A DNA stretch of 64,000 nucleotides from positions 186,001-250,000 of the forward strand of contig JBCCPK010000003.1 in assembly GCA_039024915.1 (NCBI GenBank), written 5' to 3'. The position numbers and the translations under genes were made by a program. Below the pieces are notes generated by a model that saw only the letters and a list, made by a program, of their open reading frames with translations, searched no databases and was not told the DNA's origin. Shown one piece after another: positions 53,085 through 62,180 of this stretch (the stretch's first letter is position 1; each line of letters opens with the position of its first letter). Source of the stretch: Pseudomonadota bacterium. GTDB taxonomy: Bacteria; Pseudomonadota; Alphaproteobacteria; Rhizobiales; MH13.

Positions 53085-53864
53085 ATGACAATCAACCGCT
53101 TCGCTGTTGCGGCGCTCGCAACGTTTTCAATAGCTGCCGGTGCCACAGCCGTGTCCGCGCAAGATGTGGTGAGGATCGGCACAGAAGGCGCTTATCCTCC
53201 GTATAACTTCACCGATTCAGACGGCAATCTGGTGGGCTTTGAAATCGATTTGGCCAACGCCATCTGCGAAGAAGCTGGCGTGACGTGCGAATTCATCGCT
53301 CAGGATTGGGATGGCATCATTCCGGCTCTTCTTGCAAGCCGCTACGATGCGATCATGGCTGGGATGTCGATCACCGCCGAGCGCAAGGAAGTCGTCGATT
53401 TCACCCGCATGTACTTCACGACGCCAGCCCGGTTCGTTGCTGCGACGGATTCGGGGATCACGGAGACCACGCCTGAAGCGCTCGCGGGCAAGACGATCGG
53501 GACACAATCTGCAACGATCCACGCCAACTTCCTCGAGGACATCTATGGCGACAGCGATATTCGCCTGTATCCGACACAGGATGAGGTGAACCTCGATCTT
53601 GCTGCGGGCCGGATTGACCTTCTGCTTGCCGATTCAAGCGCCATGAACGATTGGCTCGAAAGCGATGACGGTGCCTGCTGCGCTTTTCTGCCCGGCGACT
53701 ACACCGATCCAGAATACTTCGGTGAAGGCGTCGGCATCGCGCTGCGCCAGGATGATGATGAGTTACGCGAGAAGCTGAACGCAGCCATTGAAGCTCTCGA
53801 AGCAGATGGCACCATCGCCGCTCTGGCAGGTGAATGGTTCCCATTTTTGGCGGGTGACATGTAA
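53085..53864 (+). CDS. Polar amino acid ABC transporter substrate-binding protein
   Basis: The 259-residue protein has a signal peptide (cleavage near VSAQD at 24) and the HisJ/ArtJ-type SBP_bac_3 fold: VVRIGTEGAYPPYNFTDSDG, GFEIDLANAICEEAG, WDGIIPALLASRYDAIMAGMSITAER split over two strands, and DAR-type AGRIDLLLADSS. ATG 53085 with AGGA upstream fits the signal peptide. Two permease genes follow. It probably binds basic or polar amino acids, or an opine. Confidence 0.92.
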   Translation: MTINRFAVAALATFSIAAGATAVSAQDVVRIGTEGAYPPYNFTDSDGNLVGFEIDLANAICEEAGVTCEFIAQDWDGIIPALLASRYDAIMAGMSITAERKEVVDFTRMYFTTPARFVAATDSGITETTPEALAGKTIGTQSATIHANFLEDIYGDSDIRLYPTQDEVNLDLAAGRIDLLLADSSAMNDWLESDDGACCAFLPGDYTDPEYFGEGVGIALRQDDDELREKLNAAIEALEADGTIAALAGEWFPFLAGDM

Positions 53865-53934
53865 GCCAACCGACTTTGAGGGTCGCGCTGACACGTGCGG
53901 CCCTTTCTCTTTCGAGGCACAGGTAAGGCATTGA

Positions 53935-54648
53935 ATGGGCGAGATGCTGGGATTGCTGGCCTGGGGGGCCGATGGCTGGGGCGACGAGCTTGCAGCCGGA
54001 GCATGGCTGACCATACGCCTGGCACTCGTTACCCTTCCGGTTGGCCTCGCTCTGGGGCTCGCAGTCGCCTTAGCCAAGCAGTCAGACAATGACTATGTCC
54101 GCGCTGTCGGCAACATTTATACAACGGTGTTTCGCGGCCTACCTGAACTGCTGACGCTGTTTCTTATCTATAACCTGTTGCAGATCTACGCGAACCGTAT
54201 CGCGCAGCTTGTGGCCCCAGGTTCGGATTTCCAGATATCGGGCTTCGTCGCGGGCGTGATCGCCCTGAGCGTGGTGTTCGGAGCATTCTCGTCGGAGGTC
54301 TTTCTAGGTGCCATTCGCGCTATTCCCAAGGGCCAGGGCGAAGCGGGGCGCTCGCTGGGCCTGTCCCCGCTGCAAAGCTTTCGATTGATCACCTTGCCTC
54401 AGCTGTGGCGGCTTGCGCTGCCCGGCCTCGGCAATCTTTGGCTCGTGCTGATCAAGGACACCTCGCTGGTGTCGGTCATCGCACTCAACGACCTGCTGCG
54501 GCAGACGCAGGTCGCCGTCGGCGTCACGAAGGAACCGTTCCTGTTCTATCTGATCGCCTGCCTGATCTATCTGATGTTCACGCTGATCTCGCAGGCCGGC
54601 TTTGGACGTCTTGAGGCGCGGGCCAACCGGGGCTTTGCGGCGCGATGA
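53935..54648 (+). CDS. Amino acid ABC transporter permease (HisQ type)
   Basis: The 237-residue membrane protein has about five helices and the HisQ-type EAA loop GAIRAIPKGQGEAGRSLGLS. It starts 70 bp after the substrate-binding protein gene, and its stop overlaps the next permease start as ATGA. The two permeases would form a heterodimeric channel. Residues such as YTTVFRGLPELLTLFLIY are typical of the family. Confidence 0.92.
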   Translation: MGEMLGLLAWGADGWGDELAAGAWLTIRLALVTLPVGLALGLAVALAKQSDNDYVRAVGNIYTTVFRGLPELLTLFLIYNLLQIYANRIAQLVAPGSDFQISGFVAGVIALSVVFGAFSSEVFLGAIRAIPKGQGEAGRSLGLSPLQSFRLITLPQLWRLALPGLGNLWLVLIKDTSLVSVIALNDLLRQTQVAVGVTKEPFLFYLIACLIYLMFTLISQAGFGRLEARANRGFAAR

Positions 54649-55511
54649 CCGACACGACGGCTCAAGCTGAGCTCACCCAGCAAGCGCCCGCTCACGCTGG
54701 CCGCAAGCCACCAGCGGGCGCGGGTGCGCCGACCGGCCCCTTCGGCATGGACAAGAAACTGTTCGACCGGCTGTTGATCGCAGCCATTATCGTCGGTCTG
54801 GCGGCATGGATTATCCCCGGTATCAACTGGCGGCTCGTGGACCGTTACTGGCTGAGATATGTTGACGGGATCATCATCACGTTCCAGCTGGTGCTGATTT
54901 CAGTGGGCATGGGTGCCTTGCTTTCCCTGCCATTGGCGCTTGCCAAACTCTCAAAGCGGCGCTGGCTCAATGCTTTGGCCCGCAGCTACATAACGTTCTT
55001 CCGCGGGACACCGCTGCTGGCGCAGCTGTTTCTGCTTTACTACGGCGTCGGTCAGTTCAACACCTTTTTCGAGGCGATCGGGCTTTGGTGGTTCTTCCGC
55101 GAGCCGTTCTGGGTGGCAATCCTGACCTTCACCCTCAACACGGCTGCCTATCAGGCGGAAATCATGCGCGGGGCGATTCAATCTTTGCCGAAGGGTCAGG
55201 TCGAAGCCGGTCAGGCATTGGGGATGAGCCGCTGGCCAATCTTCTTTAAGGTCACCTTGCCGCAGGCCTATGTCGTCGCCTTGCGGCCGTTGGGTAATGA
55301 GTTGATCCTGATGATCAAGGGCTCGGCTATCGCCTCCATCGTCACCGTGCTGGACCTGATGGGCATCACAAGCCTCGCTTATGCGCGATCGTTTAACTTC
55401 CAGGCTTTCTTTTGGGCGGCCGCTCTGTATCTGATCGCGGTCGAAGTGGTGCGTCGGTTGTGGGATGTCCTGGAACGTCGCCTGACCCGACACCTCGCAA
55501 TGGCGCACTGA
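54645..55511 (+). CDS. Amino acid ABC transporter permease (HisM type)
   Basis: The 288-residue protein has a roughly 40-residue hydrophilic Ala/Pro/Gly-rich N-terminus, then about five to six transmembrane helices with the motif YITFFRGTPLLAQLFLLYYG and the EAA loop GAIQSLPKGQVEAGQALGMS. The operon contains no ATP-binding gene: the next gene is a dehydrogenase. The ATPase must be encoded elsewhere or shared. Confidence 0.92.
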   Translation: MTDTTAQAELTQQAPAHAGRKPPAGAGAPTGPFGMDKKLFDRLLIAAIIVGLAAWIIPGINWRLVDRYWLRYVDGIIITFQLVLISVGMGALLSLPLALAKLSKRRWLNALARSYITFFRGTPLLAQLFLLYYGVGQFNTFFEAIGLWWFFREPFWVAILTFTLNTAAYQAEIMRGAIQSLPKGQVEAGQALGMSRWPIFFKVTLPQAYVVALRPLGNELILMIKGSAIASIVTVLDLMGITSLAYARSFNFQAFFWAAALYLIAVEVVRRLWDVLERRLTRHLAMAH

Positions 55512-55617
55512 CAGCAAGCCCTGGGCCCAATATTTTCCGTCGCTACCCTCTGGCCATCCGACGTGATGGGCCTTATCGGATGGTCAAACAGAACCAACCG
55601 GTACGGGGAGACGACGC

Positions 55618-56487
55618 ATGGCCAAGGTTGCATTCATTGGATTAGGGGTCATGGGCTACCCGATGGCGGGCTATCTGGGCTCGCGCGGCGGCCATGACGT
55701 AACGGTCTACAACCGTACGCACAGCAAGGCCGAAAAATGGGTCGAGCAGCACGGCGGCGCCATGGCACCAACGCCGTCCGAGGCCGCTAGGGACTGCGAT
55801 TTCGTCTTTGCATGCGTCGGCAACGACGATGATTTGCGCGAAGTCACCCTTGGCGACGCTGGCGCATTTCAGTCGATGAAGCAGGGCGCAGTGTTCATCG
55901 ACAACACCACGGCCTCAGCGCAGGCGGCGCGGGTTCTTGATGAAGCGGCGCGCCAAAGTGGCTTCGATTTCATAGATGCACCTGTGTCCGGGGGTCAGGC
56001 AGGCGCCGAAAACGGCGCACTGACCGTGATGTGCGGCGGCGAGCAGGCGGTGTTCGACCGCGCCGAGCCCGTGATCCGCTCCTTTGCGAAACAGGTTGGG
56101 CTTATGGGTCCAGCGGGCGCAGGCCAGCTGACAAAGATGGTCAACCAGATCTGCATAGCAGGCCTTGTACAGGGTCTGTCGGAAGGCATCGCATTCGCCA
56201 AACGCGCCGATCTCGATGTCGCCAAGGTCATCGATGTGATCTCGAAGGGCGCAGCGCAAAGCTGGCAGATGGAAAACCGCTGGGAGACGATGAACGCGGG
56301 CAAGTTCGATTACGGCTTCGCCGTCGACTGGATGCGCAAAGACCTGTCGATCATCCTTGATGAAGCGAAATCGAACGGTGCGCTTCTACCAGTGACCGCG
56401 CTGGTCGACCAGTTCTATGCCGAGGTCCAGCACAAGGGCGGCAACCGCTTCGATACTTCGAGCCTGATAACCCGGCTGACGGACTGA
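55618..56487 (+). CDS. Beta-hydroxyacid dehydrogenase (3-hydroxyisobutyrate/tartronate semialdehyde reductase group)
   Basis: The 289-residue oxidoreductase has the Rossmann start VAFIGLGVMGYPMAGYL, an Arg (NRT) after the second strand that suggests NADP, the substrate motif FIDAPVSGGQAGAENG and the catalytic Lys in GAGQLTKMVNQ. It interconverts a small hydroxyacid and its semialdehyde; the exact substrate is not readable. GGGGAG seven bases before the ATG is a strong ribosome binding site. It lies 106 bp after the permease genes. Confidence 0.9.
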   Translation: MAKVAFIGLGVMGYPMAGYLGSRGGHDVTVYNRTHSKAEKWVEQHGGAMAPTPSEAARDCDFVFACVGNDDDLREVTLGDAGAFQSMKQGAVFIDNTTASAQAARVLDEAARQSGFDFIDAPVSGGQAGAENGALTVMCGGEQAVFDRAEPVIRSFAKQVGLMGPAGAGQLTKMVNQICIAGLVQGLSEGIAFAKRADLDVAKVIDVISKGAAQSWQMENRWETMNAGKFDYGFAVDWMRKDLSIILDEAKSNGALLPVTALVDQFYAEVQHKGGNRFDTSSLITRLTD

Positions 56488-56567
56488 TGCGCTTTTTTTT
56501 GCGGGGCGCCCATCGCCGCGCAGGCCTGCAGACTGCTTTTGACGCGTGGGCGACATCTTCCGGCCGC

Positions 56568-57074
56568 TCAGACACTGACCGTCTGACGCGGCTTTTCGAC
56601 GGGCATGTACTCGAGCGGAAGGGCGGTGGTGTACTTGATTTCTTCCATCGCGAATGAGGATGAAACGTCTGACAGATCAACCTTGCTAACCAGCTTCTTG
56701 TAGAACCGGTCGTAGGCACCGATGTCCGGGACGACGACCTTGAGCAAATAGTCGATATCGCCAGACAAGCGGTAGAACTCCACGACTTCAGGCAAGGCTG
56801 CAACGACCTCAGCAAACCGTTTGAGCCATTCATCAGTGTGCTGGTTGGTGCGCACGGACACAAACACGCTGACGCCTGCGGCGATCTTCTTGCCATCAAG
56901 CAAAGCGACACGACGGCGTATGATGCCCGCTTCCTCAAGTTTCTGGATACGGCGCCAACAGGGCGTCGCAGACAGCCCGACGCGCGCAGCAATCTCGTTC
57001 ATCGATAGAGTGGTATCTTCCTGGAGCGCAGCGAGGATGCGCCGGTCAATCGTATCAAAGCCAACTTCCGCCAT
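56568..57074 (-). CDS. Lrp/AsnC-family transcriptional regulator
   Basis: The 168-residue protein has an AsnC-type helix-turn-helix (about 5-65: DTIDRRILAALQEDTTLSMNE split as usual, SATPCWRRIQKLEEAGII) and the RAM ligand-binding domain (DYLLKVVVPDIGAYDRFYKK). Such regulators respond to amino acids. The convergent dehydrogenase and the amino acid transporter next door are plausible targets, but this is inference. Confidence 0.92.
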   Translation of the reverse strand: MAEVGFDTIDRRILAALQEDTTLSMNEIAARVGLSATPCWRRIQKLEEAGIIRRRVALLDGKKIAAGVSVFVSVRTNQHTDEWLKRFAEVVAALPEVVEFYRLSGDIDYLLKVVVPDIGAYDRFYKKLVSKVDLSDVSSSFAMEEIKYTTALPLEYMPVEKPRQTVSV

Positions 57075-57089
57075 GGTATTCTCTCATTT

Positions 57090-57108
57090 GTATATTTTTA
57101 GGCTATAC
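57090..57108. promoter_or_regulatory. AT-rich inverted repeat before the Lrp-type gene
   Basis: GTATA-N9-TATAC lies 16 bp upstream of the regulator start in a strongly AT-rich stretch (57083-57140). Lrp-type proteins often bind AT-rich inverted repeats in their own promoters, so an autoregulatory site is likely here. Confidence 0.4.
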
Positions 57109-57147
57109 TTGTGCAAAATGCAATTTTTGATCTGCATGACGCAAAAA

Positions 57148-57789
57148 TCATCTGGACGCAAGCAGATCGTGCACCCGGCGTTTGATCACCGGAAGCAGAA
57201 GCTGTTCAAACTCGGGGTTCCGTTTCAGCCACGCATTGTTGCGCCATGATGGGTGCGGCAGCAGGACTGCGCCGCCGCTAACCGCCGCTTCGGGGTCGAC
57301 CAACTGCCTTCGGATCGTATCGGTCAGGCGTTCGGTGCGATGCTGTGGCAAGTGGTAGTCGCGCGCGTAACGCCCAATGACCAGTTTGAGAGCAAATGGT
57401 GGCCGACCAGCAAACAGTCGATCATGCCAGGTGGCCGCGCACTCTCGCCTTGGCGGCAGATCGCCGCCCTTCGCATCGAGGCCAGGAAAGCAGAAACCCA
57501 TTGGCACGATGGCCAGCCGGCTGCAGTCGTAAAAAACCTGCTCGTTCAGGCCTAACCAACTGCGAAGTCGGTCGCCGGACGGGTCGGTGAACGGGCGGCC
57601 GGACCGGTGAACGCGGGTGCCCGGTGCCTGACCGGCAATCAGGATCGGAGCATGCTGCGAGAGCTGCAGGACCGGCCGCGGTTTGTGTGGCAAGGGCGGC
57701 TGGCGACGCGGGGCGGTATGGCAGCGGGTGCACGAACGCACTTGCGGCAAGAGCTCGGCGACGCTCTGGGGTTCCGTAGCGACCTTCAT
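57148..57789 (-). CDS. Uracil-DNA glycosylase-family protein
   Basis: The 213-residue protein belongs to the UDG fold: an early CTRCH Cys pair, ILIAGQAPGTRVHRSGRPFTD (the active-site loop region, here with an extra RVH), and the late LLPHPSWRN motif with the His. It most resembles the uncharacterised UDG-like proteins near families 4 and 5; only two of the four iron-sulfur Cys are obvious. Activity on uracil is not certain. It lies upstream of the lrp-type gene on the same strand. Confidence 0.8.
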   Translation of the reverse strand: MKVATEPQSVAELLPQVRSCTRCHTAPRRQPPLPHKPRPVLQLSQHAPILIAGQAPGTRVHRSGRPFTDPSGDRLRSWLGLNEQVFYDCSRLAIVPMGFCFPGLDAKGGDLPPRRECAATWHDRLFAGRPPFALKLVIGRYARDYHLPQHRTERLTDTIRRQLVDPEAAVSGGAVLLPHPSWRNNAWLKRNPEFEQLLLPVIKRRVHDLLASR

Positions 57790-57916
57790 GGTACGTTAAC
57801 CACGTTTCCAAAGTCCGTGTTCACTGTTTTCATTGATGCTTTGGCCACTATGGTGACTTGCGCGCGGCGCTGACGCATTCAAGCACCTACCGTTTCGCCT
57901 GAGTGTATCTGCGTCA

Positions 57917-59488
57917 ATGTCGAACCGCCTTCAAGCCACCGGTATTTCCACTCTGGCGCAGAGCCGGGCACGTGCGGAGCGTCGCGCGACCACGCGAGGC
58001 GCAGTCAAGGGTGTGCGAGAGCGGCTGAATTCCGCAACGGGCCAATCGCTCAACTTTGAGCAGCAGATTGTCGGGCTGTTTGCGAGCAACCACCTGGGCG
58101 GGTTCCGCTTCCAGTTTGCGTTCGCGGTGTTTGTGATCGCAGGCGCCTTTTGGGTCCTGCCGACGATCATGGTCGGCGTCTGGGGCTTTGCACTTCTGAC
58201 CGCGCAATTGTTGGTGTTGCTGCTCGCTCGTCGCGCAGCCGCCGAAGACCCCGAGCAACGTGATCCGGTTCGCTGGGTCCGCTACTTTTCGATTGCGGAG
58301 ACGATCCGAAGCGTTTGTTGGGGCGTGCTTCCGATCTTGTTCTATCTCTTCGATGTCCGCGCAGACGTGCCGGGCGCGGACTCGTTGCTGTTCACGATCC
58401 TCATCGTCGTCATCGCGACCAGCGCGATGCTCAACCACCATCTGCCGATAACGGCCGCATGCGCGACGATGCCATTTGCGCTTTGCTACACCCTATCGAT
58501 TGGCGTACGCGGCGACCTGCTGAACCTGATGTTGGCTGCCGGCGCGCTCGGTATCCAACTGTTCTTCCTGTTTGTCGCACAACAGCTTCACCGCACAACT
58601 GTCGCGCTTTTGGAAGCGCGGGCGGAAAAAGATGATGTCATCGCCGAACTCGAGCAACAGCGCGGGATTGCCGAGGAGGCACGACGGCGCGCTGATGACG
58701 CCAACCTCGCCAAGTCGCGCTTCCTGGCGACGATGAGCCATGAGTTGCGCACGCCACTCAACGCAATTCTGGGCTTTTCCGAGGTGCTCAAAAACGAGGT
58801 TTTGGGCGCGCTGCCAAACGATCAGTACCGTGAATACTCCAAAGACATCCATGAATCGGGTTCGCACCTGTTGAATCTGATCAATGAAATCCTTGATCTG
58901 TCGCGCATCGAGGCGGGGCGCCATGAGTTGGTCGAACAGCCGGTTCAGGTTGCCTACACCGCGGAAGAAGCGGCGCATCTGCTCGCCATGAAAGCTCAGG
59001 CGAAGTCGCTGACCTTGCACGAGCATTTTGATCCCAACCTGCCAAAACTGTGGGCCGATGAGCGCGCCATTCGGCAGATCACGCTCAATCTTTTATCAAA
59101 CGCCATCAAGTTCACACCGCGCAATGGCGATGTTTTCCTCGCGGTTATGCAAACCGCCGATGGCGGGCAAATGATCGAAGTTCGCGACACGGGGCCCGGC
59201 ATTCCCGAAGACGAGATTCCGGTCGTGCTCTCTTCGTTTGGCCAAGGTTCGATTGCCATCAAGAACGCTGAGCAGGGCACCGGTCTGGGACTGCCCATCG
59301 TCCAGGCGCTTGTGAAAACCCATGGCGGTCGGTTCGAGCTGAAATCCAAACTGCGCGAAGGCACCATTGTCCGTGCGTTCTTCCCGGCGGACCGGGTTAT
59401 GGAAGCCATTCCCGCCGTTAGCAGCCACGGAACACCATTACAGGCAAACGGGCGGGTACGCCGCCGCGCGAGGCGAACGGCTGCTTAG
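57917..59488 (+). CDS. Membrane sensor histidine kinase
   Basis: The 523-residue protein has about five to six transmembrane helices (about 65-220), a coiled-coil linker (about 230-265), a HisKA domain with H275 in ATMSHELRTPLNAILGFSE, and a HATPase_c domain with N, D-x-G-x-G (VRDTGPGIPEDE) and GTGLGLPI boxes. The output half resembles the PleC/DivJ/PdhS-like kinases of alphaproteobacteria. No response regulator is adjacent, so it is an orphan that may act on DivK-like or other remote partners. The signal is unknown. Confidence 0.9.
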   Translation: MSNRLQATGISTLAQSRARAERRATTRGAVKGVRERLNSATGQSLNFEQQIVGLFASNHLGGFRFQFAFAVFVIAGAFWVLPTIMVGVWGFALLTAQLLVLLLARRAAAEDPEQRDPVRWVRYFSIAETIRSVCWGVLPILFYLFDVRADVPGADSLLFTILIVVIATSAMLNHHLPITAACATMPFALCYTLSIGVRGDLLNLMLAAGALGIQLFFLFVAQQLHRTTVALLEARAEKDDVIAELEQQRGIAEEARRRADDANLAKSRFLATMSHELRTPLNAILGFSEVLKNEVLGALPNDQYREYSKDIHESGSHLLNLINEILDLSRIEAGRHELVEQPVQVAYTAEEAAHLLAMKAQAKSLTLHEHFDPNLPKLWADERAIRQITLNLLSNAIKFTPRNGDVFLAVMQTADGGQMIEVRDTGPGIPEDEIPVVLSSFGQGSIAIKNAEQGTGLGLPIVQALVKTHGGRFELKSKLREGTIVRAFFPADRVMEAIPAVSSHGTPLQANGRVRRRARRTAA

Positions 59489-59496
59489 GACCAAGC

Positions 59497-60543
59497 TTAG
59501 GTTGGAGCGCCGTCAGGCAGAGCATCTATCTCGGGCAGGCCGACATCTGCGAACGTCGCCATGCCAGAATGGGTCGCAGCAGCGCTTTTGATGAGCGATG
59601 CGGCCAGCGCAGCGCCGGTCCCTTCACCCAGACGCATGCCCAGATCGAGCAAGGCAACCTGTCCCAAGCGCGCAAGAACTGCCCGGTGGGCCTTTTCGGC
59701 GGATACATGCGCAAACAGACAGTGATCAAGCAACCGCGGCTCAAGAGCATGGAGTACGGCGGCAGCCGCACTGGCAACAAAGCCGTCGACCAGCACCGGC
59801 ACGCGCTCCATGCGGCAGGCGATGATCGTACCAGCCATCGCCGCAATCTCCCGGCCACCGAGGCGGCGCAGCACCTCCAGAGGATCACCGAGGCCGTCGC
59901 CATGCAGGGCAAGGCCGGCCTTGATAGCTGCGACCTTGCGGTCGCGTTGGGCGTCATCTGAACCGGCGCCATCGCCGATCCAGTCCGCAGGGTCGCCCCC
60001 GAACAGGGCTGCGTAGAGTGCTGAAGCGGACGTGGTGTTGGCGATCCCCATCTCCCCGATGCACACCAGATCAACGCCACCGGCGATCGCTTCCATGCCA
60101 AAGGCAATGGTGGCAGCGCAGCCCTTTTCGTCCATGGCTGGACCTTGTGTGAAATCGTCTGTTGGATGCTCAAGCGCCAAGTCAAAGACTTTGAGCCCGA
60201 GCCCGCTATCGGCGCAAATCTGATTGATCGCGGCGCCACCCTGCATGAATGTGTCCACCATGGTCTGGGTTACCTGCATAGGCCAGCGGGACACCCCTTG
60301 CGCGTGCACACCATGATTGGCCGCAAACAACGCCACGATTGGACGTGTAATGAGGGGCTTTTCCTTGCCCTGCCAGCCTGCCAAGAATAGCGCGATCTCT
60401 TCCAATCGGCCCAGCGAACCAGCAGGTTTCAAAAGATTGGCGTTCCGCAGAGCAGCCCGTGCGCGCGCATCGGTATCCGGCTCCGGCAGACGGAGCGTAA
60501 GCGCACGGATATCGTCAAAAGGCAGGCCTGTTTGGGGTTGCAC
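59497..60543 (-). CDS. cobT: Nicotinate-nucleotide-dimethylbenzimidazole phosphoribosyltransferase
   Basis: The enzyme forms alpha-ribazole phosphate for the lower ligand of cobalamin. The 348-residue protein shows the conserved KPAGSLGRLEEIALFLAGWQ, ANHGVHAQGVSRWP, the nucleotide region CIGEMGIANTTSASAL and the catalytic Glu in LGMRLGEGTGAALA. It starts with GTG at 60543. Divergent cobS lies 206 bp away; I see no cobalamin riboswitch between them. It is convergent with the histidine kinase. Confidence 0.95.
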   Translation of the reverse strand: MQPQTGLPFDDIRALTLRLPEPDTDARARAALRNANLLKPAGSLGRLEEIALFLAGWQGKEKPLITRPIVALFAANHGVHAQGVSRWPMQVTQTMVDTFMQGGAAINQICADSGLGLKVFDLALEHPTDDFTQGPAMDEKGCAATIAFGMEAIAGGVDLVCIGEMGIANTTSASALYAALFGGDPADWIGDGAGSDDAQRDRKVAAIKAGLALHGDGLGDPLEVLRRLGGREIAAMAGTIIACRMERVPVLVDGFVASAAAAVLHALEPRLLDHCLFAHVSAEKAHRAVLARLGQVALLDLGMRLGEGTGAALAASLIKSAAATHSGMATFADVGLPEIDALPDGAPT

Positions 60544-60749
60544 GAGCGTCTCTCGGGAGAAGGTGGATGTGTCGGATGTGACCGGTGGCGGAGCATCCGC
60601 GACCGGCCGCGGGCACTGCTAACGCGCTGTGTCCATGCACGCAATGCGACAGGGGGCGACAGGCGACAACTGATCAAGGTCCCTTCGGTTGACCGTAGTA
60701 TGCACCAACGCGCTTGCCGTGCCGCAGAGGGCGGCGTACCGGTGGCGCG

Positions 60750-61550
60750 ATGAGCGTGATGTTTGATCTTTGGCGGGTGCTGCGCTTTGCAAGCCGCCTG
60801 CCCTTGCCCGAATTGCCTCGCGAACGATCCGATCCCGTCGTCAGCGCCAATGGATTTGCACGGGTTTTCGGTTTCGTAGGCGCCGTGATCGGCTGCCTGG
60901 GTGCAGGTCTATTGGCCCTGTTTGTAGCGCTAGGTACGACGCCGCTTGTTGCCGCGGCCATTTGCGTCGCCGCGCTCGTTTTTCTCACCGGGGCTCTGCA
61001 CGAGGATGGGCTAGCCGACTATGCAGACGGGCTCGGTGGTGGGCGTACGCGCGAAGACAAGCTGCGCATCATGCGCGACCCTGCCGTGGGAGCTTATGGC
61101 GTTCTGGCGCTTGTTCTGAGCTCAGGATTGCGGGTTTTTGTGATAGCCTCTCTGGTGGCCGTCGACGTCGCACTTGCTTGCGCCCTTCTCGTTCTCACCC
61201 AGTCTGTTTCCAGGGGTTGGTCGATGCTCATTGCGGCATGGCTTCCGCCGGCGCGGGACGACGGCGCATCGGCGCGGCTTGGCAAACCAAACATGGGCGC
61301 AGCATGCATCGGTCTGGCCGCATCTGCAGTTGTTGGGTTTGTCGCCGTTCTTGCCGCCGCAATCGGAGCCGGCGGTCTCCTCGTCGCGGGATGCTCTTTC
61401 CTTGCGGGCGGGCTCGCCGCATGGCTTATCGGCAGGCAAGCAAACCGCATGCTCGGCGGTCAAACAGGGGATGTGCTGGGCGCCGGTCAGCAGGTGAGCG
61501 ACCTTGCCGCCTTACTGGCCGCCGCTATATCGACTCCCATGATAATTTAG
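60750..61550 (+). CDS. cobS: Adenosylcobinamide-GDP ribazoletransferase (cobalamin synthase)
   Basis: This inner-membrane enzyme joins adenosylcobinamide-GDP and alpha-ribazole (phosphate). The 266-residue sequence has the acidic motif HEDGLADYADGLGGGRTREDKLRIMRD split by the family pattern G-A-L-HxDGxxDxxDG, GAYGVLAL, and several transmembrane helices. ATG 60750 is used; the frame is open to 60714. With divergent cobT it completes the nucleotide-loop assembly step. Confidence 0.93.
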   Translation: MSVMFDLWRVLRFASRLPLPELPRERSDPVVSANGFARVFGFVGAVIGCLGAGLLALFVALGTTPLVAAAICVAALVFLTGALHEDGLADYADGLGGGRTREDKLRIMRDPAVGAYGVLALVLSSGLRVFVIASLVAVDVALACALLVLTQSVSRGWSMLIAAWLPPARDDGASARLGKPNMGAACIGLAASAVVGFVAVLAAAIGAGGLLVAGCSFLAGGLAAWLIGRQANRMLGGQTGDVLGAGQQVSDLAALLAAAISTPMII

Positions 61551-61635
61551 CATCTGCTAAAATATAGGCGTGCACCTGAATCAGTACGCGCATGTTTGCC
61601 CGCATCCAGCGTTGGGCAGGCAGATTGAGAGAGTC

Positions 61636-61899
61636 ATGGCCAGTCAGCCGTCCCCGTTTCCAACGAAGCCCCTTTCCCCCTGCATACAGGTTTGCCGAAT
61701 AGACCCTATGCTCAGGCTGTGCTTAGGCTGTGGCCGCACGATGGACGAGATCGGCCGGTGGGCCAAATTGACGGACCCGCAACGACGCAAAGTTATGGGA
61801 ATTCTGCCAACGCGATTAAGGAAAATGGGCCCACAACGACGCGCGATTGGCCTAGACCCCCTACCCGACCTGGACGATACGTCGGTGGAGAAACCCTAA
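61636..61899 (+). CDS. DUF1289-domain protein
   Basis: The 87-residue protein has the DUF1289 core SPCIQVCRIDP-LRLCLGCGRTMDEIGRW, with four conserved Cys that may bind metal, followed by a basic tail. The function of the family is not established. ATG 61636 is chosen because upstream in-frame codons (to 61570) lack similarity. It overlaps the next membrane gene as TAATG, so the two are coupled. Confidence 0.88.
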   Translation: MASQPSPFPTKPLSPCIQVCRIDPMLRLCLGCGRTMDEIGRWAKLTDPQRRKVMGILPTRLRKMGPQRRAIGLDPLPDLDDTSVEKP

Positions 61900-62168
61900 T
61901 GCCAGTTTATGGCTGGGTCGCGTTTGCGATCCTGGGTACCGGGCTGATCATACTTCTCGTCGGCGGCGATAGCGATACCATCCTTGGCATCGCACCCGAG
62001 CAGCTCGCTTTTGTCACGGCAATGCTCGCGTTGCTGGTCTACCTAGGGAGCGGTTTGGCCGGCATGGGAGCGCGCCCATCGGGCCTCATAGGCGCGGCGC
62101 TTGTTTGGGTCTTTCTGTTGGCCGCGGTCGCAGGCGGTTACATGGCCTATCAATCCTGGGTCGGATAG
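61899..62168 (+). CDS. Short three-helix membrane protein, possible remnant of a retropepsin-like protease
   Basis: The 89-residue protein has three hydrophobic segments (about 5-22, 34-54, 62-82) and stops directly after the third. In related alphaproteobacteria the gene after DUF1289 often encodes a TIGR02281 aspartic protease with such a membrane N-terminus followed by a retropepsin domain. Here no protease domain follows; only 12 bp separate the stop from the convergent tauE gene. Either the protease part was lost or this is a separate small protein. Confidence 0.6.
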   Translation: MPVYGWVAFAILGTGLIILLVGGDSDTILGIAPEQLAFVTAMLALLVYLGSGLAGMGARPSGLIGAALVWVFLLAAVAGGYMAYQSWVG

Positions 62169-62180
62169 GGGAGCTGGAAG

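Noticed and set aside
56485-56510. Run of eight T after the beta-hydroxyacid dehydrogenase gene as an intrinsic terminator.
   Set aside because: No GC-rich hairpin precedes the T run, so the basic requirement is missing.
60544-60749. Possible cobalamin riboswitch between divergent cobT and cobS.
   Set aside because: No B12-box (GCCACTG-type) sequence or characteristic stem pattern was found on either strand.
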